Below, piece by piece: positions 39,430 to 49,100 of a DNA stretch of 64,000 bases (within the stretch, counting starts at the first letter, position 1; each line of letters begins with the position of its first letter). This stretch comes from Caulochytrium protostelioides. Taxonomy: Eukaryota; Chytridiomycota; Caulochytriomycetes; Caulochytriales; Caulochytriaceae. Where the stretch lies: NCBI GenBank assembly GCA_003615045.1, contig ML014202.1, positions 1 through 64,000 on the forward strand, read 5' to 3'. The position numbers were made by a program, and so were the translations under genes. The notes under the pieces are model-generated. The model did not search any database. It saw nothing but the letters and a program-made list of their open reading frames with translations, and was not told where the DNA came from.

Positions 39430-42400
39430 ATGTCGTACTATCCCGGCAGCCAGGACTACTACCACGCGAACCGGCCGATTGTGACGAGTCGGCCGGTCGC
39501 CACCGAGAAGCTTGAGGATGAGCTGAGCCAGCATGTCAAGAAAGCGCTGACGCCCGACGAGACGGCGCCCAAGCAGAAGCACGTGCGCGCCTGCATCATC
39601 TATACCTGCGATGTCAAGGGCAGCGGCTCCTTCTGGCACGTTCTCAAGACGTTTCCGCTGCTCAGCGATGAGATTGTGACCTTCAAGGCCCTTATTGTCT
39701 TTCACAAAGTGATTCGTCAGGGCCATCCCTTGGTAAGTGGCCGACATGCTGGCCTTCCCGCATGTGCGATGATCGCCATCAACGATCACCCTCCACCGAA
39801 GAGCACCCGTGTGATGGCGAAAGCTCACCAATGGCAACTATGGATCTGATGATTGATTTGGTCGATGAACGTATCTTCATGGGTCTCCCGGATCGACTTG
39901 GTTCACAAAACTCTACAAAAAAAACAGGTTCTCAAGGATGCGATCAGCGAAGCGTCCTGGCTGGACAACCTAGTCCGCCATACGAATCAGTACGGCCACG
40001 GCGGGTACGGCATTCTTATTCGCGCCTATGTGCAGTTCTTGCACGCCAAGCTGCAGTACCACAGCTACCACCCTGAGTTCAGCGGCACCTTCGACTACCA
40101 GGAGTACGTGAGCCTGAAGGGCGTCGAAGACCCGAACGAAGGATTCGAAACCATCAATGACCTGCTCGGCCTGCTGGACAAGCTGGATTCGCTGCAGAAG
40201 ATGATCTTTGACAGCTTCCGCAACACCTCCACCAACGAGTGCCGCATTGCCGCGCTGGTCCCGCTGGTCGAGGAGTCGTATGGCATCTACCAGTTCCTCG
40301 TCTCGATGCTGATGGCTATGCACCAGATCATCGGCTCCGTCGAAGTCCTCGGGCCGCTGCGCGACAAGTTTCGCGCAGGCCACTACGCCATGTTCAACTT
40401 CTATCACGCCTGCAGCAATCTCCGCTTCCTCACGTCGCTCATCACGGTGCCCCGGCTCAGCCAGGACCCACCCGATTTCCTGGCCCAGGGCCCGCCGACC
40501 GTGCCGCCGCGCAAGACGGCGCCGCCCGTGAGCGCGCAGCCCAAGGAGCCCGACATCGATCTGGAGGCCCAGCAGCGCGAGTTCGAGCGGTATGAGCGCG
40601 AGGCCGAGGAGCGGCGCCGCCTGCAGGACGAGGAGCTGGCTCGCCAGCGGCAGCAGCAGGCGGAAATGGAGCGGCAGCGGCAGCAGCAACTCGCGCTGGA
40701 GCGCGAGCACCAGAACCAGCTCGAGATGCAGCGGCGCATGGAGATGCAGCGCCAGGCGGAGCAACAGAGTTTGCTTGAAGAGCAGCAGCGCATGCTTGCG
40801 CAGCAGCAACAGTACGCGAACGCCGCCGCCGAGAAGCAGCTCTTGCAGCAGCGGCTGGCGAACATCCAGAACCAGCTGGACAACTACCGCAACCAGACAG
40901 GCCGCGACGCGGCGACGATTCAGGCCTACGAGGGCCGGATCCGCGCCCTGGAGCAGGAGCTGGAGACATTTGCGAGCGCCAACAAGTCCCGCGACGACAT
41001 CAAGGAAGACATGATCCGCAAGCTGCAGGACGAGGTGCAACAGTGGAAGACCAAGTATGAGGCCCTCGCGAAGCTCTATACGCAGCTGCGGAAAGAACAT
41101 TTGGACCTGCTCGGCAAGTTCAAGGTTCTCAAGGATGCGGGCGCGCGCCAGACGGACGGCGTGCGCGCTGAGGTCGCGCGGCTGAACGAGGAGCTGCGGT
41201 CGAAGGCCAAGGAAATGACTGAAATCATGCTCGAACGCGACCGTCTGCGCGCCGACATCGACCGGGCGCGGCTTGAGGGCGACGGCGAGATCCGGCGCCT
41301 GCGCGACCAGCTCGCGAGCGTGCAGCGCGACCTGGACCAGGCGCAGCTCGAGAGCCGCCGCGAGGTCGACCGCCTGCTGGCCAAAAGCGCCGCGGAGCGC
41401 GAGGCCCTCGAGCAGGCGAGCCGGGCCAAGAACGACGACACGGAGGTGCTCAAGACGGGCCTCGACGAGACGCTGCTCGCGCTGTCGGGCCTCCAGCAGA
41501 CCGTGCAGCAGCACGAGGTGGCCATGAAACGGCTGCGCGGCGACCACGCGTCGCAGCTCAACAAGATGATGGACAACGTGCTGCAGTCCTGTATCGAGAT
41601 GGTCGACCAGGCGGTGTACACGCTCGAGAGCCCGACGGACCTCGGCAACCAGACCGCCTCGCCCGAGTATGTGAGCTCGCTTGTCGAGAAGTTGGTTGTG
41701 ACGACGGGCGAATTCGGCGACGCCTTTGTGCGCCTCGTGCAGAGTGGCGACCAGATCGGCGCCATCACGCAGAGCCACACGTTTGCGAACGCGATGGTGC
41801 AGTTCTTGCACAACGTCAAGGGCGTCGCGCGCCTCGCCAGCGAGGAGGACGGCCAGGCCGACGAGCTTCTGCGGGCTGCGAAGGATGCCGTCGTGCTCGG
41901 CGGGCGCCACTTCTTTGAAGCCATGAAGAGCGCGGCGCTAGGTGCCATCCCGGGCAGCCAGCGCATCGGCCACATCGCAGACTTAACCGAGCAGGCGCAG
42001 ACGCGCATGGCCGAGACGCTGCTGCTGGTGGACAAGCTGATTGCGGACGAGGTGCGGCAGGCCATGACGGGCGATCTCGGTGACGCGGTCGACCGCGAGA
42101 TGCACGCGGCGGCGCAGGCGATCGAGGATGCCGCGCGCCGCTTGCAGGAGCTGATGGCGCAACCGCGCGAGCTGAACGTGCACGGAGCGATCTTGCAGGC
42201 TGCGATCGCGCTCACGACCGCCATCTCGAACCTCATCCGCTGCGCCACCGCCACCCAGCAGGAGATCGTGGCCCACGGCCGCGGCAGCTCGAATGTCGCC
42301 ACGTTCTACAAAAAGAACAACAAGTGGACCGAGGGTCTCATCTCGGCCGCGAAAGCCGTCGCCGTCGCGACGACGTACCTCGTCGAGAGCGCGGACGGGC

Positions 42401-42771
42401 TCGTGACGGGCTCGCACACGTATGAGCAGCTCATGGTGGCTGCGCAAGAAGTCGGCGTCGCGACGACACAGCTGGTGGCCGCGTCGCGCGTCAAGACGGT
42501 GCCTTTCAGCAAGACCCAGGACAAGCTCGAGGACGCGGCGACCCGGGTCCGCGAAGCGACGAAGCTGCTGGTCAAGGCTGCGCGCGCCGCGAGCCAACGC
42601 CACGCCCAGCTCGCCGCTGACCAGGAGATCTCGCACATGGGCCGCCACGAGTACAAAGTCAAGGAGATGGAGCAGCAGGTCCAGATCCTTGAGCTCGAGA
42701 AATCCCTCACCAACGCGCGGTATAAGCTCGCCTCGATCCGCAAATCAGGCTACCAGACGAGCGACTCCTAG
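39430..42771 (+). CDS. SLA2: Endocytic adaptor Sla2/End4 (HIP1R family), one intron
   Basis: Sla2 links clathrin-coated pits and PI(4,5)P2 to actin at the plasma membrane. Exons are 39430-39732 and 39928-42771, joined in phase 0 as GHPL-VLKDAISEASWLDN; 1048 aa in total. Domains in order: ANTH (about 20-290; PKQKHVRACIIYTCD, FKALIVFHKVIRQGHP), Pro-rich linker (PPRKTAPPVSAQPKEP), a long Gln/Arg/Glu coiled coil (about 315-650) that should bind clathrin light chain, and a C-terminal talin-like actin-binding THATCH domain (about 770-1025; GSSNVATFYKKNNKWTEGLI, IRKSGYQ near the end). Length and order match the family well. The ATG at 39430 has a CCACC context; an upstream in-frame extension to 39376 is not needed. 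Confidence 0.93.
39733..39927 (+). other. SLA2 intron (195 bp)
   Basis: Donor GTAAGTGG at 39733 and acceptor AAAAACAG ending at 39927, preceded by an A-rich rather than pyrimidine-rich stretch. Splicing restores the ANTH domain. Confidence 0.88.
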
Positions 42772-43124
42772 AGTCCACGTTGAATGGCGGATCCCACGGA
42801 TTGGCTCCTCTGCGACGAGAGCGGTGTGTTTTCTTTATTGTGTATTCCTGTAATTTTCCTCTTCGTTGTTCGTGTATGCTTGAATGTCGAAATTTCGCGT
42901 TCGGTTTGATGGAAGGCATCGACGGTGCTGCATATCGCACATTCATGGTCCGTAGCCCCCACGTATCGCCGTACTCGATTCACATGATATCAGCAAGGAA
43001 AAAGAGGTTCTCTACAAACAAAAAAAAAAAAAAAAATATGTCGACGAGAGTATCGTCGAGGGCTCGATGGCTCAGAGGGAGGCCATCGCTGTGCACACCA
43101 CCCACCGCCTGCATCGACGGCCGA
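42772..43124. other. Convergent 3' flank with poly(A) run
   Basis: The SLA2 gene and the large minus-strand gene end here. It is AT-richer than its flanks, with an uninterrupted A run at about 43020-43036. No gene seen. Confidence 0.5.
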
Positions 43125-46100
43125 TCAAAGGTCCAGGAAAGACATGGAAGCGCTGTTCGTGAGCCGCGACTCGGTGCTCAGCGTATGTTGCCGCTTGCGT
43201 CGCTTGGCCTCGCGCTTTGCAGGATCCCCATCACGCTCGCGATGCGAGGTGGATGGCGACGGCGTCATCGTCGCCGTCGTGGGCAAGAACGACAAGCGCG
43301 ACATCGATTGGGACGACGTCGTGGCGACGGCGTTCGGGGTCGCCGCGGCTAGAGAGCCCGATGCCGACCGCTTGGGGGCCCCCGCCAGATGGGCCGCGCG
43401 GGCGCGCTCCGCGGCTCGTGGGGATGGCTGCGCGACGGACGGGTCCGAGCTCGACGCGGACATGCCGAGCGCGGGCGAGGATCCCGTTTTGGATTTACCG
43501 GACTTGGACCTGGATTTCTTAGGTTTGGCCGTCAGGGGCTGGATCGGCAGACCGGGCCAGCGCTGGAAGAGGTCCGGCATCACGGTGGACGCAAAGCCCT
43601 TCCTGGGGCCCTTATCCTTGCCTGAAGCGTGGGGGGCGGTAGCTGGATGCTTGCTCCGAGTTGAACCGAAAGCAGGACTGGACTTCAGGCGTTGGCCTAG
43701 GCTCTGGCTCTGGCCTTGGCTTTTCTTTTGGCTCTGGCTCTGGCTTTGGCTTCGGCCTTGACCTGGCGAAATAGGGTCGTGGTCATGAGGCTCAGAAGGA
43801 TACGAACGCCTCGTCCCGCTTTGGCCTTGTGCGTCCCTCGGCGGCACCGTGCTCGGTGCCGCGATCAGTATGAATCCCGTCTTGGCCGTAGCCATGGACA
43901 CGGAAGGGGACATCAGCGTGACCGCGGCGTGGCCGCTGATCGGGAGAGGACGATGCGGGTCCGGCGTGTCGCGCATCCCATCGGTCGTCGTGGTCGCGAT
44001 CGTCGCACACGCATCCGAACCCGTCTCCGCATTGGAAACTGCATCAGCATCGAACGGAGAGTGTGTATCGCGGTGTAAAGGCCGCGGGCGATCCACATCC
44101 AGGTCCCGCTCACGCTCAGTGGTTGACGGCGGGGTCAGGAAGGGGCGCGTTGCTTCGTCGTGGTCGGCGTCCGCATCACCCGCCGGGACGTCGGTCGTGG
44201 CCGCCGCCGCGTGCGACACCGGTGCTGCGCGCGGAAACGCTGCGACGCGATCCGGGCCATCGTCCGTCAGCTCGTCGGTTTCAGACGTCGCCTGCTCGGT
44301 CTCGGCGTCAGTCTCTGCCCGTGTGGCATGATCCGCTGGTGCCGGTGATGGCAGCACGTCGTCTTCATGACCACGCCCAGGCCCGTGGTCAGGCACGTGG
44401 CTAGACAAGGGGTCCGACCAGGGGCCAGACGGTGGGAAAACGACATAAGTATCCTCGCTGGCCGCGCCATGCTGGCGCATGGCATCCATGAGCTGCGGAT
44501 GGATCGCGACCTCGGAGTCCGCCTCGCTATCCGCGTCTGATGTCGGATCCGCCGGCGGGAGCGTGTCCGAGTGCGTCTCGGACGCCGTCGTGACGGACAC
44601 AGCGCCATGGCGCGAGCGCGGACTCCATGTCGGCAGCATCATGGGCGGCTCGCCGTCGTCGTCTCCATCGGACACGCCGCGGACATGGGTCGAGTGGTTG
44701 CCAATCAGATCATCGGTACCGGGCGGCAGCGGAGGCCGGTCATCCGTGCTGGGGACGGCGCCGTCCATATCGGCACCCACTGGATGGTCCATGAGAGTGC
44801 CGTCATGGTGATCGGCCACAACCAGCGTCGTTGACGCTGCGGTGGTGGTGGTGGGTCGCTGAGTCTCCCATCGCGGCGAGCTGGACGGCTCGTCCTCGTC
44901 GTGGTGGTCAGGACAGGTGCTGGTATAAGGCGGCGCGTCGAAACGGTAGACGGTCCATGCGGCGTCATCGTGATCAGCATTGGTCGAAAAGGCGGCGGCA
45001 GCAGCATCGATCGGGGACAAAGGGAGATCGTCGGTCTCGGCCAGGAAGATGAGATCGGATTCTGTCTCCGCCGGATGAGAAAGAGCGCGACCAGCATCAA
45101 GCGCAGCAGGTCCAAGCAAAGCGCGATCAAGGGTATCAGCATGATGCGAAGCAGGATCAAGCGAATCGCCAGCAGAAGCAGAAATAGAGGTAACGGCTGC
45201 AGGAGAAGTAGCAGAAAGAGCCGAATGGTCTTGATCGTGTGGGCCCACTCTCACATAGGTCTCGAACGCCGTGGATGCCGTCTCGAGGTGGGCTTCGGGC
45301 GCTGTAACGGGCTCATGCGGTGCCGAGGACATGGTCGCCATCACCACCGGGGGAGAGGAAGGCGTCAAGCCCAGCGCCTGGGTGAACTCGGCTTCAGAGT
45401 CCACATCACCGTCTGTGGCGATGTCGCTCTCGCTCAGCGCATCGGTCCAAGCGGGGGCCACGGAACGAGCGATGGCACTGGCGGCGGGGCTAGCGGTAGC
45501 ACTGGCCATGGGGTGAGTCTCGGCATCCGAACCAGGATTAGCATCGGCAAGGGCACGAGCATCAGGGCCCGTATGGGCATCAGAGTCCGTATGGGCATCA
45601 GCGATGTCATGAGCATCGCTGTCGGTCTCAGCAGGCTGGTCAATGGTGGTCGTCGCGTTTTCACGGACGGGTGAGTCGGCAAGGGACGCAGCCGCGGCTT
45701 CCATCTCATCCTCCGTATCCAGAATCATGATTTCATCCCCCACGGCGCCGGTGTGGCCCATCGGCGCATGGGCCGCATCGGGCGCCGCCGCGGCGTGGCC
45801 AACGACCGCGGAAGCGCGAGGCGGCGTGTCGGGATGAGTCAAAGTGTCCGCCGCAGACGCCTCGACCTCGAGCAAGGCGTCGGGGATACCCCTCGGCGTA
45901 GCGTGATCATGATCCGCCTGCGGCGTTGCGTAAGGATGGGAGAGCGCGGGCCGCTCCGAGGCCCCTCGCTCTATGGCCGCCGCCGTCGGCGGCGGCGGCG
46001 GCGACGGCGTGGCTGAGCCAAGGACAAGCTCGATCGCACGGGCGCGGGACTGATGCCAGTCCACGAGGAATGCGGGCAGTGGCACGGAGGCCGCTTCGGT

Positions 46101-49100
46101 GAGCGCGGCTTCGGCGTGCGCCGCGGTCAGGAAGAGCGGCAACGCCGCCGGGTTCGCATTGGCCGCCAACGGAGTTTCCGCGGCAGCGGTCGTGTCGATC
46201 ATTCCCGCGGCGTGCGGGGTTGCGGCGGTTGCAGTTGTCACGTCCATGATGTTGACGTCGGTAGCGGTATTTGCATCGCCATCGTCCACGTTTGCCTCGA
46301 CACAGCGTGATGGCGCGAGAGAGGCGGCAGGTGCGAGAGAAGCTACGCTCAAACGCGGATCGGTCGCCATCTCCGCGCTCGGCAGCGATTCGCGGATGGC
46401 GGCTAGTGGGGGGCGCCGAGCCGCCGTGGCGGGCGTTGCGCGCGCGGACGCGGCGCGCCGATGATCGGACGCAAAGTCCGAATCGGACGCCGATGAAGCC
46501 GACGACGTGGCTACGACGAACGCTAGGGGTCGGGCCGCATGCGCGGTGCGCGCGTCACGTAGCGTCGATGATGCGGCTGCCAGTGGCGCCGGAGCCGCCG
46601 TGAGGACCGTGGATTGGCGCGCGTAAGTGTCGTCGATACTCTCGTCGTCCGCATCATTGTCGGTGTCCCAGTTCATGCCCCTTTCGTTCGCCGAGAGCGG
46701 CCCTTCGGCGTCCGTGTGATCGGTTGATTCGGCAAACTCGTCGACTGCAGTGGCTGCAGTCGCCACGGTGTCGGCGGTGCCGGTGACCGCGGAAGCGCTG
46801 ACGGCGCTGTCGCTAACTGCGGTGGCGCTGAAGGCAGGACCCGTCTGAACGGGCGTGGCGCGGACGATATCCTTGTCAGTATCCATATTGACGACCACGT
46901 CAGGGAGAGAGACGTCGTTAGCAGGGTCATCCACTGCGGCATCACCATCAGCTTCAGCATCCGCATCAGCTTCAGCATCATCGACGGTATAATCATCTGC
47001 ATCCACTGTCGCATCTGCATCGGCATTACCATCACTAGCAGCATTCGCATCGGCGCCGCCATCTTCGTCGTCATTGGCCGCGAGCTCCAGCGCCACATAT
47101 TGCGAGAGCGGCGGGAGCGTGTCGGCGGTCGACGGCAGGGCCAGCGAGCCCGACGACAGCGGAGCCCGCGGCGCGGGGAATGCCGGTAACGCTGTGGGCG
47201 CTACAGGCGCTGGCGAGGGCGAGGTGACTGCATGACATGGTGATTGCGACGCTGGGGGTGATGGGGATGATGAGGGTACGGTCGTGGAAGCTTCGGAAGA
47301 CGGAGATGCGGCCGATGTCATGAGCGATGAAGACGGTGGCGGTGACGACGATGACGACGTTGATGGCGATGATGAGGATGATGAAGCGATCGACGAGGAG
47401 GACGGCGACGCGGGCGCCTCATCGATCGACGTCGTCTGAGCCAGCATGGTGCTCATTGAATCCAGATCGGCTGGCGACTCTGCAGACATTTCTGTCGGCG
47501 TCTCTGTGGGTGATTCTGCTTGAGTGACCGGGGTCGGCGTCAGGGGTGTCGATATGTCCGGGGTCGGCGGAGCAGCCGGGTCGTCGCCTTCGAGCATGGC
47601 CATGCCTTGCTCCAGGAGCTTGAGACTCGACATGGCCAAAGCCGCGGTCGTGCGCGTCGCATGCTGCGTCATATGCGGTGCCTGGCCCAGCGGCTCCGCC
47701 GTCGCCGGGCCGCTGCTGGTGCGATCGCTCGGTACTTGGGAGGGGGTCGCGTCAAATGGCTCATCGCGGTCCGACGCAGAGTCACGCATCGACGGGTCTT
47801 CTGCCTCCGCGGAGAGCTCGTCGGCCGCCGCCGCTGCTGCTTCTTCTTCACCTTCTTCCGATTTCGATTCCGACTCCGATTCCGACTCCGATCCTTTATC
47901 AGAATCTGACTCTTCTTCAGAGCCCGACTCTTCTTCGGAGTCCGATGCCGAATCTGAGCGGGACGCTGACTCAGCGTCGGACGCTGACTCAGGTCGGGAT
48001 GCTCGCGCGGGCGCACCGTCATGATGGCGATGCGTGCGAATCGCGGGAGACGGCGTCCCGTTGCCGTCACGGTCGGCGGAGGAGTCCGACACCGCGTAGC
48101 GGAAGACCACATGGCGACGTGGCTCGATCGGTGCGGTATCATCCCCCGTCTCCAGCGCTGCGGTATCGATGGCGATCGTCGTCGCATCGGCATGGAACGT
48201 GGTGTCGACGACCGGCGTCGACGGCGAGCGCGCCGGCGACAAGGAGGGCGGCAGAACGGTAGACCAGGCGGACTCGGGCGGCGGCGAGACTGGGTCACGC
48301 GGTGGTGGTGCCATGTCAGCTCTCTCGGTCAACTCGGTCATCTCGGCCATGTCGGCCATGTCGGCATCATCGCCGGACGCATCCGCTGGCACGTCGGCCA
48401 CGGACGCTTCCGCTGCTGATGAGTCTGCGGCGGATGCAACACCATCGTCATTGACATGTGGTGTCGCATGACCCGACACTGGATCAGTCTCAAGCTCGTG
48501 CTCCGGCTCGCTGTCCGATGCGGCATCCGGCAACTCTGTGTCCAGCACGAGCTCCTGCGAGGCCGCGGGCGGCAGCGCGCGCGGCAGCAGTGACGACGGC
48601 AACGACGACGGAGACGGCGACGGCGACGGCGAGGCGACCTGGAACAAGTCGGGCGAGAGCGTCATCGCATCGGCGGCAGGAGGCATTGCTCCGATATAAT
48701 CGGCCTCGGGAAGCGTTGCATTGATCGGGGATCCGCGCTCCGCATCATTAGAACCCCGATCGTCGTTGTCATCGTCGTTATCTCCGGCATCAGCGGCGGA
48801 CGCAGCCTCCGTCACCATCAGTGGCGGCTCGGCCACCATCGCACCGTCGGTACCGTCAGCACTCGTCGAGGCCATCGCGGCTGACGCGGCCGATGACGAC
48901 GTGGGCATCTGTTCCGAAAGAGGCGCCACGCGGCTGGCGACCGTCTCAGCCGACTCCGGCGCGGCGCTCGACACCGCGGGGTTCCACGTCAGCCGCGACA
49001 CATCGCTGGCCGCGACCCCATCGCGCGTCGGTGGGTCGCTCCGAACCGCGTCCGACGAATGGGTCAGCCGGTGCGTGAGCGGCAGGTCAGGCAGCATCGC

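Noticed and set aside
39970-41910. Minus-strand frame antisense to SLA2
   Set aside because: Leu/Arg-rich mirror of the coiled-coil codons; the plus-strand protein is complete.
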